Positions 41,875-50,337 of a stretch of DNA of 64,000 bases are shown here, in pieces. The notes beneath the pieces were generated by a model, which saw only the letters and a program-made list of their open reading frames with translations, ran no database searches and was not told where the DNA came from. Position numbers and translations under genes: made by a program. This DNA is from Hypericibacter terrae (GTDB lineage: Bacteria; Pseudomonadota; Alphaproteobacteria; Dongiales; Dongiaceae): the NCBI RefSeq assembly GCF_008728855.1, contig NZ_CP042906.1:5423001-5487000 (forward strand), in the 5' to 3' direction. The first letter of the stretch is position 1, and the number at the start of each line of letters is the position of its first letter.

Positions 41875-43905
41875 CTACAACGCCAGTGCCAGTTTGCGTC
41901 CCTCATAGATCGCGGCGGCGGCGTGGCGCGGCGAGAGGCCGTCGCCGATCGCGTGATGCTCGAGGCCCGAGCCATCGAGTGCCAGGGCCAGCGCATTCTC
42001 CGAGACATTGGCCGTCGCCAGCACCAGCGTGTCGAACGCCACGCGCCTCGAGCCGCCGGCGAGCAGATCGAGGATGGTGGCGCCGTCGCCATGCCACTCG
42101 CCGACCGCGGCGTCGGTGATGAACTCGACCCCGAGCCCGCGGAGGCGCTTGCGCATCGGAAATTCGCTGCCGGTGCGCAGGATCTCGCGGCCCACCATCG
42201 AATCCGGCGTCAGCATCGTGACCTGGTGGCCCTGCTCCGCCATCGCCCAGGCCGTGCCGGCCCCGCGCCAATTGCCGCTGTCGTCGAGCAGCAGCACGCG
42301 CGATCCCAGCCTCGCCGCGCGGCTCATCACATCCTCGACCGCGAACACATTGGGCCGGTCGATTCCGGGCAGGCGCTCGACCGTCGGCAGGGCGCGCTGA
42401 TAGCCGTTGCGCGCCGGCTGCGACCCCGTGGCCAGCACCACCGCATAGGCGCCGAAGCCCTTGATCTCGTCTTCGTCGACGGGACTGTTGAGCCGGACCT
42501 CGACCTGCAGCTTCTCGAGCTGGCCCTCATACCAGCCGATGAGATCGAGGATCTGCGCGCGGCGCGGCTGCAGCCCCGCGAGACGGAACTGTCCGCCGAG
42601 CTTGTCCGAGGCCTCGACCAGCGTCACGCGATGGCCGCGCTCGGCCGAGGCGCGCGCGGCCTCGAGGCCCGCGGGCCCGCCGCCCACCACCAGGATCTGC
42701 CGCGGCTTGGCCGCGGGCGTGAAGCGGTCGCCGCCCCACTGGAACTCGCGGCCGGCGGAGGGATTGATCAGGCAGGAGATCCAATAGTCGCGCGAGCGCC
42801 GGCCCCAGCACATCTGATTGCAGGAGATGCAGCCGCGGATATCCGCGGCCCGGCCCTCATGCGCCTTGTTGGCGAGATGCGGGTCGGCGATCTGGCCGCG
42901 CACGATCGAGACCATGTCCGCCTGGCCGGAGGCGATCACATAATCGGCGTTCTCGGGCGTGCGGATATGGCTCTCGGCCTGGACCTTGACCGTCCTGACC
43001 GCCTGGCGGATCGCCTCGGCGAAGGGCGGCCCCAGCTTGTCCTCATAGAGGAAGGCCGGAATGATCCGGGTATGGTCGAAATAGCTGCCGGTGCCGACCG
43101 TGACATAGTCATAGAGCCCGCGCGCATCGTGCCAGGCCGCGATCTCCTGCTGGTCGGCGACCGAGAGCACGTCGGGGCGCGAGGGATCGACGCTGATCGC
43201 CATGCCGATGACGAAATCGGGACCGGCATATTTGCGGATGCGGTCGAGCACGGCCGCCGAGAAGGCCATGCGCTTCTCGAAGCTGCCGCCGAAGCGATCC
43301 TCGCGCCGGTTGCTGAAGGGCGACCAGAACTGCTCGATCAGCGCGTTATAGGCCGCCATCAGCTCGCAGCCGTCGAAGCCCGCTTCCTTGGCGCGCCGCG
43401 CGGCCTGGCCGAAGCCCTCGACCAGCTCCTCGATCTGGGACTCGCCGACGGCGTGGCTGCCGTCGGAATCATGCATCGACGGCAGCCCCGAGGGCGACCA
43501 GTTGGCCTCGAACGAGTTGTCCCAGTCGCCATGGGCGCCGACGTGATAGATCTGCTGGATCATCACCGTGCCGAACGCGTGGCAGGCGTCGGTTATGCGC
43601 CGGAAATGTGGGATGACCGCATCGTCGCTGTGGCGGAAATTGCCGCGCGTCAGCACGCCGGTGCGATGCGGCGGCACCGGCTCGACCACGATCATCGCCG
43701 CCCCGCCGCGTGCGCGTTCGCTGTAATAGCCCAGATGCCGGTCCATCGGCAGGCCGCCCTCGCTCATATTGGCGGTATGGGCGCCGAAATTGAGCCGATG
43801 CTTGAGCGTCTTGCTGCCGACTTTCAGCGGGGAGAAGAGATGCGGAAAGGCTTGGCCCGCTAAGATTGGGCCTGCTGAGATTGGAGTCTGCGAGCTTTGG
43901 GTCAT
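41875..43905 (-). CDS. FMN/4Fe-4S/FAD oxidoreductase, dienoyl-CoA reductase/trimethylamine dehydrogenase family
   Basis: This 676-residue protein has an N-terminal TIM-barrel FMN domain (about 1-380; HVGAHGDWDNSF, AYNALIEQFWSPFSNRREDRFGGSFEKR), a 4Fe-4S site (CISCNQMCWGRRSRDYWISC), then a NAD(P)/FAD domain (QILVVGGGPAGLEAARASAERG). The same layout is seen in 2,4-dienoyl-CoA reductase, trimethylamine dehydrogenase and N-methyl amino-acid demethylases such as DgcA. The context does not distinguish among them. Start at 43905 avoids an unrelated 36-residue leader. Confidence 0.85.
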   Translation of the reverse strand: MTQSSQTPISAGPILAGQAFPHLFSPLKVGSKTLKHRLNFGAHTANMSEGGLPMDRHLGYYSERARGGAAMIVVEPVPPHRTGVLTRGNFRHSDDAVIPHFRRITDACHAFGTVMIQQIYHVGAHGDWDNSFEANWSPSGLPSMHDSDGSHAVGESQIEELVEGFGQAARRAKEAGFDGCELMAAYNALIEQFWSPFSNRREDRFGGSFEKRMAFSAAVLDRIRKYAGPDFVIGMAISVDPSRPDVLSVADQQEIAAWHDARGLYDYVTVGTGSYFDHTRIIPAFLYEDKLGPPFAEAIRQAVRTVKVQAESHIRTPENADYVIASGQADMVSIVRGQIADPHLANKAHEGRAADIRGCISCNQMCWGRRSRDYWISCLINPSAGREFQWGGDRFTPAAKPRQILVVGGGPAGLEAARASAERGHRVTLVEASDKLGGQFRLAGLQPRRAQILDLIGWYEGQLEKLQVEVRLNSPVDEDEIKGFGAYAVVLATGSQPARNGYQRALPTVERLPGIDRPNVFAVEDVMSRAARLGSRVLLLDDSGNWRGAGTAWAMAEQGHQVTMLTPDSMVGREILRTGSEFPMRKRLRGLGVEFITDAAVGEWHGDGATILDLLAGGSRRVAFDTLVLATANVSENALALALDGSGLEHHAIGDGLSPRHAAAAIYEGRKLALAL

Positions 43906-43967
43906 CGAGGTCTCTCCCAGGCGCCGCCCCTTCTTTCGAGGACGGACGCGACCACGAAATTGCGAGG

Positions 43968-44768
43968 TTACGCCTCGATCATATCCACCAGCTCGCCGGA
44001 ATGATCGAAACATCCGGCGAGGAGCGGCCCGCCGAAACCGGCGCCGCCATCGACCGTCGCGGTGAAGCGGTCGATCTTCAGCCCGCCATGGCCGCGGTCA
44101 TAGCCGCGCACCACGCGGCGAAAGCCGCCATAGGGCTGCTCCATCCGGACGAAGGCGGACGAGCCCCACCAGAGCGCGTCGGCCTGGGCCGGCAGCGGAC
44201 GTTCGGGATCGATCCCGGCCGAGACGAACAGCAGCGTCCCGTCGGCGGTATAGGCCGCGCGCCGCAAGGCGCTCATCAGCGCGTAATGGCCGGGACTCGC
44301 CTGCATCGCGTTGCGCATCTGATTGGTCCAGCGCGTGATGCTGACGGCACCGTCGCGGGCCGCGGCCGCCGCCTGCTGCGGATCCCCGCCATAGGCCATC
44401 AGGGTCGCCTCGACGCCGTTCTGCAGCATCCAGCCCAACACTTCGCGCGGGTTGGGGGCGAACTGGAGCTGCAGCAGCTTCTGCCACATCTCCTCCTGCC
44501 CGCCGCGCAAATAGGCGACATCGGAGGCGAACATGCGTGGCGCGGCGATCAGGATCCGGCGAAAGCGCAGGAGCTCGTCGAGCGTCTCGCGGATCTGGGT
44601 GCCGCGCCCCAGATAATTGCCGAGATAGGCGAGCCGGTCGCCCGGCATGAAGCGCTCGGTCAGGCCCTCATGGATCTGGCGCAGGCGCGCCGCTTCGCCA
44701 TGAATCGACGCAACCGCCCAGACCCGTCGGCCGGCCTTCAGAACGGCGAATTTTTCGGCGGCTTTCAA
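43968..44768 (-). CDS. PPP-type phosphatase-like protein lacking metal ligands
   Basis: This 266-residue protein follows the order of PPP metallophosphatases, but the key residues are replaced. DxH is S-I-H (21-23), GDxxDRG is G-N-Y-L-G-R-G (50-56), and GNHE is G-G-Q-E (89-92). Later FVHAG reads FVSAG and the distal VxGH reads VRGYD. Only one metal-ligand His remains. It is therefore probably non-catalytic, perhaps a binding protein. There is no signal peptide. It is 62 bases upstream of the FMN oxidoreductase start on the same strand. Confidence 0.7.
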   Translation of the reverse strand: MKAAEKFAVLKAGRRVWAVASIHGEAARLRQIHEGLTERFMPGDRLAYLGNYLGRGTQIRETLDELLRFRRILIAAPRMFASDVAYLRGGQEEMWQKLLQLQFAPNPREVLGWMLQNGVEATLMAYGGDPQQAAAAARDGAVSITRWTNQMRNAMQASPGHYALMSALRRAAYTADGTLLFVSAGIDPERPLPAQADALWWGSSAFVRMEQPYGGFRRVVRGYDRGHGGLKIDRFTATVDGGAGFGGPLLAGCFDHSGELVDMIEA

Positions 44769-44836
44769 GGCCCGGCTTCTCCCTCGCCCCGTCGCACCGG
44801 TTGACGATGGCGAACGGTCGGACGCAAATCGGGCAT

Positions 44837-44880
44837 AAAAATGACGACGCCCGCGTTCGCCTTGGCAGCGAACGCGGGCG
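44837..44880 (-). terminator. Intrinsic terminator after carD
   Basis: CGCCCGCGTTCGC (44848-44860) and GCGAACGCGGGCG (44868-44880) form a perfect 13-bp stem with a 7-base loop. On the minus strand a five-T run (complement of 44837-44841) follows after six bases. This is the strongest terminator seen in the window. Confidence 0.8.
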
Positions 44881-44905
44881 AGTGTAGGCAGGCTTCAGCG
44901 GAGGC

Positions 44906-45880
44906 TCAAGCAGCCTTCAGCAGCTGCTCGAGGCGCTGGGTTGCCGACTGTTCGTCGATATCCTCCACGGCCGCGAGCTCGCGCACCAGCCGGTCGAGCG
45001 CCGCCTGATAGATCTGGCGCTCGCTGTAGGACTGATCGGGCTGGTCGGCGTTGCGATGCAGGTCGCGCACCACCTCGGCGATCGAGACCGGATCGCCCGA
45101 GTTGATCTTCGCCTCATATTCCTGCGCGCGGCGGCTCCACATGGTCCGCTTGACGCGCGAGCGGCCCTTCAAGGTCTGCAGCGCCGTGTCCATCACCTTG
45201 CGGCTGGAGAGACGGCGCAGGCCCGAATTGCGCGCCTTCGACACCGGCACGCGCAGGGTCATCCTGTCCTTTTCGAAATGAACCGTGATGACCTGGAGGC
45301 TGTGGCCGGAGATTTCCTGGCTGTCGATGCCGAGCACCTTGCCGACGCCGTGGGTCGGATAGACCACATGATCGCCGGCGCGGAAGGTGACCTCTTCCAG
45401 CGTCTTCATCGGCCGGGGCGGAATCGGCTTCACCAGCACGGGCTTGCCCATCATCGGCTTCGCGGGAGCCGCGGGCGGGGCCGATTTCGAGGGCGCGGCC
45501 GATTTCGCGGGCGCCGCGGGTGCTGCCGGCTTCGCGGCGGCGGCCGGCGCCGTCGGCTTTGCGGCGGCCGTGGATTTCACCGCGGCAGCCGGTGCCGCGG
45601 GCGCTGCAGGCTTCGTCGACGCAGACTTGGCGGGCGCATGGGCCGGTTTCGCCGGCGCATGAGCCGGATGCGCGGGCTTTGCCGCAGGCTTGGCCGCGGC
45701 TTTCGACACGTCCTTGGTCTTGGGCTTCACTGGTGTTGCTGCTTTCACGGGCGCGGGTTTCGCCGCGACGGGTTTCTTCTTCGCCTGCACGGGTTTGGCC
45801 TTGGCAGAGGCGCTCTTCGCTGCCGTCTTGCCCGCCGAAGCCTTCACAGGGGTCGCCTTCGACTTGGTACGCGTGGACAT
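44906..45880 (-). CDS. carD: CarD-family transcriptional regulator with long Ala/Lys/Pro-rich N-terminal tail
   Basis: This 324-residue protein has a normal CarD core (about 165-324): FRAGDHVVYPTHGVGKVLGID is the RNA-polymerase-binding Tudor-like start and SSRKVMDTALQTLKGRSRVKRTMWSRRAQEY lies in the DNA-binding helical part. CarD stabilises RNA polymerase open complexes. The first 160 residues are a low-complexity Ala/Lys/Pro tail with KPAxPA-type repeats, like eukaryotic-type histone H1 tails, giving about twice the usual length. The start at 45880 is the ATG at the tail's beginning; a 27-residue longer frame is rejected. Confidence 0.88.
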   Translation of the reverse strand: MSTRTKSKATPVKASAGKTAAKSASAKAKPVQAKKKPVAAKPAPVKAATPVKPKTKDVSKAAAKPAAKPAHPAHAPAKPAHAPAKSASTKPAAPAAPAAAVKSTAAAKPTAPAAAAKPAAPAAPAKSAAPSKSAPPAAPAKPMMGKPVLVKPIPPRPMKTLEEVTFRAGDHVVYPTHGVGKVLGIDSQEISGHSLQVITVHFEKDRMTLRVPVSKARNSGLRRLSSRKVMDTALQTLKGRSRVKRTMWSRRAQEYEAKINSGDPVSIAEVVRDLHRNADQPDQSYSERQIYQAALDRLVRELAAVEDIDEQSATQRLEQLLKAA

Positions 45881-46051
45881 CGTCTTTCCTGTTCCTCTCT
45901 CGGCCGCCGGCAAGCGCACGCGCCCGCCGCAGCATTGCGGCGCTGCGCTCCGACCACCCAATCATTGATACGGGGCCGGGTGCCGCGAAACACCCGCCTG
46001 GGGGGTCTGGGCCTCTCACCGGATCTGGAGGCCGACCGCCATCTTTCGGAA

Positions 46052-46079
46052 ATATAACGGAAATTGGTCCTTGATTCAA
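46052..46079 (-). promoter_or_regulatory. Likely carD promoter
   Basis: On the minus strand TTGAAT (46079-46074) and TTATAT (46057-46052) are spaced by 16 bases, in an AT-rich island within the 288-bp gap between fdxA and carD. The gap also holds a 6-bp hairpin (GGGCTG/CAGCCC at 46085-46099) that could end the fdxA transcript. Confidence 0.5.
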
Positions 46080-46084
46080 CTCAA

Positions 46085-46099
46085 GGGCTGTGGCAGCCC
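46085..46099 (-). terminator. Short hairpin after fdxA
   Basis: GGGCTG and CAGCCC form a 6-bp stem with a 3-base loop, about 70 bases after the fdxA stop, followed on the minus strand by TTGAGTTGAA. It is a weak terminator candidate. Confidence 0.35.
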
Positions 46100-46168
46100 C
46101 GAGCACAAACCAGGAACTGCCCGGGACGATCTACCGGACACTCCACAATCTTCAGAGGAATCAATCCC

Positions 46169-46504
46169 TTATACCTTATCGGGATTCGGGCTGAAAAATT
46201 TGTCGAACTTGCCCTCGACGCCTTTGAACTGATCGGCGTCGGCCGGCGCCTCACCCTTGCGGGTGATGTTCGGCCATTGTTCCGCATATTGCCGGTTGAG
46301 CTCGACCCATTTTTCGAGCCCCTGCTCGGTGTCGGGCAGGATGGCATCGGCCGGGCATTCGGGCTCGCAGACGCCGCAATCGATGCACTCGTCCGGATGG
46401 ATCACGAGCATGTTCTCGCCGGCATAGAAACAGTCCACCGGGCACACCTCGACGCAATCCATGTATTTGCATCGGATGCAGGCTTCGGTGACGACGTAGG
46501 TCAT
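46169..46504 (-). CDS. fdxA: Ferredoxin FdxA, 7Fe-8S type
   Basis: This 111-residue ferredoxin starts [25 protein letters not shown], with the Cys set that binds the 3Fe-4S and 4Fe-4S clusters, then [11 protein letters not shown] for the second. It is a cytoplasmic electron carrier of the FdxA type, common next to carD in alphaproteobacteria. It follows the TerB-like gene by 21 bases and precedes carD by 288 bases. Confidence 0.94.
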   Translation of the reverse strand: MTYVVTEACIRCKYMDCVEVCPVDCFYAGENMLVIHPDECIDCGVCEPECPADAILPDTEQGLEKWVELNRQYAEQWPNITRKGEAPADADQFKGVEGKFDKFFSPNPDKV

Positions 46505-46525
46505 CTCAGGCGACTCCAGTTGCGT

Positions 46526-47056
46526 TCAATGATCGGTGGCGAGAACGCCGCGGCCGGACCCGACCGGGCCCGAACCCTGCGTCTCGGCCTTCGCCGCCGG
46601 CGCGCGTGCCAGCACGCGCTTGCGTGCGGCGCCGTTCTCCGTGTCGGACAGGTCGAGCAGGCCGGCAACACGCCGCATCAGGTTGTCCTCATAGGGATCG
46701 AGACGGCCATCGGCATAGACCACTTCCCACAGCATCTCGACCAGCTTCACCCGTTCCTCGGGCGTCATCCCGTTCTTGACCTGCTGGGTGAAGGCGAAGA
46801 AGCGGTTTCCCGTCTCCGCCGACGCGAGCGCGCGGTCGAGATGCGCGGCGGCGGCCTCGGCGGTCAAACCGAAACGCTGCGCCAGCCGCAACTCGATCAC
46901 CTGCCGTTCGGCCGGGTCAACGCGCTGATCCATGCGCGCCGCTTCGGCCAGCAACATCGTCACCGCAACGACAAGATCGTCATGGTGGTCCGGTTGCTTC
47001 GGGTCCAGGCCCGCCAGCAATGCCTTGATACGACTGATCACAGGCTTGCCTAGCAC
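46526..47056 (-). CDS. TerB-fold protein (DUF/tellurite-resistance TerB family)
   Basis: This 176-residue helical protein has a TerB/DjlA N-terminal-like domain: DDLVVAVTMLLAEAARMDQRVDPAERQVIE, then MTPEERVKLVEMLWEVVYADGRLDPYEDNLMRRVAGLL. The two DxxVDPAE and DGRLDPYE repeats are typical of this fold, which may bind metal. The start at 47056 is GTG. The name does not imply tellurite resistance here; no other ter genes are present. It sits between the S4 gene and fdxA on the same strand. Confidence 0.75.
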   Translation of the reverse strand: MLGKPVISRIKALLAGLDPKQPDHHDDLVVAVTMLLAEAARMDQRVDPAERQVIELRLAQRFGLTAEAAAAHLDRALASAETGNRFFAFTQQVKNGMTPEERVKLVEMLWEVVYADGRLDPYEDNLMRRVAGLLDLSDTENGAARKRVLARAPAAKAETQGSGPVGSGRGVLATDH

Positions 47057-47129
47057 GGCCCTCGGAGCGCGCGCAACCCTGGGCAGCTTGAGGATTTTGC
47101 GGTCAATTGCCGCGATCCCGAGGGGACAA

Positions 47130-47600
47130 TCAGGGGTCGTCGTCCTGGAGCCGATCGAGCGCGCGCCGCTCGCGCTTGGTGGGCCGTCCGCTGCCGGCGG
47201 CGCGGACGCCAGGACCCGCTTCCTGGCGCAGCCGCGGCTGCGGCGGCGTCAGATCCTGGTAGAGCGTCCGCGCCTCGGGCGCCGGCCCCCGGCGAGCGCC
47301 GAGCGCCAGGATGCGGATCACGCGGACCTGGCCGCCGAGCGGAAAGGTGAGCACGTCGCCGGGCCGCACCGTCTGGCTGGCTTTGGCGACCAGGCTGGGC
47401 GTGCCGGACCTGACCTCGGGAGCGGCAGCCGCGCCGTTGGCGGGGGCCGCCTGCGCCAGACGGATCTGGCCCCCGACGCAAAGCTTGGTGGCCAGGCTGC
47501 GGCTCTTGCAGAAGCGCGCATGCCACAGCCATTTGTCGAGACGCAGCGCCGCGGCGATGGGAACCCCGGCTCCACCGTCGCGATCGGGCATGTCCTGCAT
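47130..47600 (-). CDS. RNA-binding S4-domain protein, HslR/Hsp15-like
   Basis: This 156-residue protein has an N-terminal S4 RNA-binding domain (about 19-80: RLDKWLWHARFCKSRSLATKLCVGGQIRL...) as in Hsp15, which binds the 50S subunit carrying nascent chains in heat shock. A basic tail follows (GRPTKRERRALDRL). It is 11 bases downstream of the helicase stop, so it is cotranscribed. The N-terminal 18 residues are unconserved in type, so the start may be later than 47600. Confidence 0.85.
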   Translation of the reverse strand: MQDMPDRDGGAGVPIAAALRLDKWLWHARFCKSRSLATKLCVGGQIRLAQAAPANGAAAAPEVRSGTPSLVAKASQTVRPGDVLTFPLGGQVRVIRILALGARRGPAPEARTLYQDLTPPQPRLRQEAGPGVRAAGSGRPTKRERRALDRLQDDDP

Positions 47601-47611
47601 CGCCCGCGGCC

Positions 47612-50248
47612 TCAGCGCCCTGCGCGGAGGCGGCGGCGCAGCGACCCGAGCGCGGCGAAGGGCGAATGCGGATCGGCCGGGCTCGTCTCCCGCTTGCGCC
47701 GGCGCCGCGCGGGCTTCTTCGTCGGCGCGGCTGTCCCGGGCGGTGCTGCGTCCTGCGCGGGCACATCCTCATTGGCAGGGGGCGGCATGCCGTCGGCGGG
47801 AGCTGTCGTGGCCGGCCGTCCAGTTTGGCGCGGTCGCCCCGACCCCGGGGGACGGCCCTTCAGCTGGAACGTCACGTCGGCGCCCTGGCCGCTCTGGCGA
47901 TAACCCAGCGCGCGCAGCAGGGCCGGCAGCCTGGCGTCGTCGCAGGCCACCAGCGATCGCAGCGGCTCGGTCACGAGGAAGGCGCCCTGCCGCCCGAGCT
48001 GGTGGGCGAGGCGCGCGAAGCGATCGAGCGCATCGGAGCGCACCGCCAGGCCCGCCACCGTGCAATAGCCGAAGGCCAGACAGAAGCCTTCCGGCTGATC
48101 GGCACCGGGCACGAAGCTCAAGGGCCGGCCGGCCGGCAAGGGCGGCATGGGCCGCTCGTGACGGACGGCCCAGAGCTGGGCCGCGAGGCGCGCGCTCTTG
48201 CCATTGCCGATGCCGCGATAGCAGAGGCTCTGATGGCCGAACTCGATGCCGAGCTTCGACAAGGTCTGGCGATCGAGCGCGGTCAAGGCCGCGATTTCGG
48301 TCTCGGCCTTCCGGCGCGGCAACAGCCCCAGGGCTTCGCTCAGCTGAAAGGCGATGCCGCGTGCGGACCCTTTGAGATCGGCTTCGGCCAGCGCCACCAG
48401 AGGACCCAGCCGGGCACGGATCAGACGCTCCGTCCAGGCCACGAGGCGGCGGCGGACGCGCTCGCGCTGCGGTCCGTCGAGATAGTCGCTGGGAAAGACC
48501 TCGACCCGCGGCTTGAGCGCGCGGTCGCCCGCCGCCAGCCGCGCGATGGCGCGATCCTGCCAGAGGATGCGGGCATCGTCGGTGAGGCGGAACTCGCCAT
48601 CCTCCGCCGCCTCGAAATTTTTCACCCGGCCCGGGATCTCGCGCAGCAGGGCACGGCGCGCGGCGGTGTTGAGGTGGCGGGCCTCGTCGCCTTTGAGCCC
48701 GCCATCGGCGTGGAATTCGAAGCCTTCGAGCTTCCCCACCACATGGCCTTCGACCACCACCTCGCCGCTGCGGGTGAGCGCGCTCATCAGCTCGCCACCT
48801 TCCTTCATGCGGCGCACCAGCGTCGCGTGGCGGTGATCGACGAAGCGGCTGGTGAGCGATTGATGCAGCGCGTCGGAGAGCCGGTCCTCGATCGCGCGCG
48901 TGCGCTCCTGCCAATGGGCGGGATCGGCCAGCCAGTCGGCGCGATGCGCGATATAGGTCCAGGTGCGGATATGGGCGATGCGCTGGGTCAGCAGATCGAT
49001 ATCGCCGTCGACGCGGTCGATGCGCTGGATCTGCTCGGCGACCCAGTCGGGCGGCAGCTTCTCGGTGGCGCCGGTGAGGTGGTGATAGATCTGGCCCAGG
49101 AGGCGCGTATGCGCATCCGAGAGGATCTTGCGGAAATCGGGGATCTGGCAGACTTCCCACAACAGCCGGATGCGGGCGCTCGAGCGCGCGAGGCCCTCGA
49201 TCTCCGGCTCGCGCGAGAGCGCCAGCAGCGACTGGTGATCGTCGGCATCGCGCGTGCGCAGCAGGCAGGGTTCGGGCGGCGGCGCCTCCAGGCTCTTCAG
49301 CAGGAATCCGAGGCTGCGGAAATCGAGCGACGCGTTGCGCCATTGCAGTGCCTTCAGCGGATCGAAGCGGTGATTCTCAACCGCCTCGACGATCTCGGGC
49401 TCGATCACACCGGCTTCCGCCGTGGTGCCAAAGGTGCCGTCGCTCATATGCCGGCCCGCGCGGCCCGCGATCTGCGCGATCTCGGCCGCGGTCAGGCGCC
49501 GTGGGCCCCGCCCGTCGAACTTCACCAGCCGCGCGAAGGCGACATGGTCGAGATCCATGTTGAGGCCCATGCCGATCGCGTCGGTCGCCACCAGGAAATC
49601 GACGGCGCCCGACTGGAACAGCTCGACCTGGGCGTTGCGCGTGCGCGGGCTGAGCGCGCCCATCACGACCGCGGTGCCGCCACGCTGGCGGCGCACCAGT
49701 TCGGCGATCGCATAGACCTCGGCGATCGAGAAGGCGACCACGGCGCTGCGCGGCGGCAGGCGCGTCAGCTTCTTCGGGCCCGCATAGGAGAGGATCGAGA
49801 AGCGCGGCCGCGAGATATATTCGGCCTCGGGCACGAGTTTTCGGATCAGGGGACGGATGGTGTCGGAGCCCAGCAGCATCGTCTCCTCGATGCCGCGCGC
49901 CGCGAGCAGGCGGTCGGTGAAGACATGGCCGCGCTCGGGATCGCCGGCGAGCTGGATCTCGTCGATCGCCAGGAAGTCGGTCGGCCGGTCGAGCGGCATC
50001 GATTCGACGGTGCAGATGAAATAGGCGGCGCGCGGCGGGACGATCTTTTCCTCGCCGGTGACCAGCGCCACGGCATGGTCGCCCTTGATCTTGCGGATGC
50101 GGTCGTAATTCTCGCGCGCCAGCAGGCGCAACGGAAAGCCGATCATGCCGGTGCGATGGCCCAGCATGCGCTCGACCGCGAGGTAGGTCTTGCCGGTGTT
50201 GGTGGGACCGAGGACCGCCGTGACGCGCGAGGCCGCGAATTCGCTCAT
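47612..50248 (-). CDS. Suv3-like superfamily 2 helicase
   Basis: This 878-residue RNA helicase resembles mitochondrial Suv3. It has Walker A GPTNTGKT (14-21), the DEIQ form of motif II (LAIDEIQLAGDPERGHVFTDRLL), and motif VI in QIAGRAGRHMSDGTFG. The C-terminal half is helical and ends with a Lys/Arg/Pro-rich tail (KKPARRRRKRETSP). It unwinds RNA for turnover or ribosome work. The start at 50248 is the ATG at the family N-terminus. The S4 gene follows 11 bases downstream. Similar helicase/S4/fdxA/carD neighbourhoods are known in alphaproteobacteria. Confidence 0.88.
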   Translation of the reverse strand: MSEFAASRVTAVLGPTNTGKTYLAVERMLGHRTGMIGFPLRLLARENYDRIRKIKGDHAVALVTGEEKIVPPRAAYFICTVESMPLDRPTDFLAIDEIQLAGDPERGHVFTDRLLAARGIEETMLLGSDTIRPLIRKLVPEAEYISRPRFSILSYAGPKKLTRLPPRSAVVAFSIAEVYAIAELVRRQRGGTAVVMGALSPRTRNAQVELFQSGAVDFLVATDAIGMGLNMDLDHVAFARLVKFDGRGPRRLTAAEIAQIAGRAGRHMSDGTFGTTAEAGVIEPEIVEAVENHRFDPLKALQWRNASLDFRSLGFLLKSLEAPPPEPCLLRTRDADDHQSLLALSREPEIEGLARSSARIRLLWEVCQIPDFRKILSDAHTRLLGQIYHHLTGATEKLPPDWVAEQIQRIDRVDGDIDLLTQRIAHIRTWTYIAHRADWLADPAHWQERTRAIEDRLSDALHQSLTSRFVDHRHATLVRRMKEGGELMSALTRSGEVVVEGHVVGKLEGFEFHADGGLKGDEARHLNTAARRALLREIPGRVKNFEAAEDGEFRLTDDARILWQDRAIARLAAGDRALKPRVEVFPSDYLDGPQRERVRRRLVAWTERLIRARLGPLVALAEADLKGSARGIAFQLSEALGLLPRRKAETEIAALTALDRQTLSKLGIEFGHQSLCYRGIGNGKSARLAAQLWAVRHERPMPPLPAGRPLSFVPGADQPEGFCLAFGYCTVAGLAVRSDALDRFARLAHQLGRQGAFLVTEPLRSLVACDDARLPALLRALGYRQSGQGADVTFQLKGRPPGSGRPRQTGRPATTAPADGMPPPANEDVPAQDAAPPGTAAPTKKPARRRRKRETSPADPHSPFAALGSLRRRLRAGR

Positions 50249-50337
50249 GCCATGAGAATCGGGTGTCGGCCCGCGATTCGCAAGCGGCGCCGGACGCACC
50301 GGCTCGCTGGCGGTTTTCCGCGCTTTTTTACGCCGGT

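Noticed and set aside
45056-46057. A Gly/Arg-rich plus-strand frame opposite carD, resembling a repeat protein
   Set aside because: It is the complement of the Ala/Lys/Pro tail of CarD, whose core domain is clear on the minus strand.
46526-47056. Tellurite resistance from the TerB-fold gene
   Set aside because: No terA, terC, terD or terE partner is near. The fold alone does not show that function.
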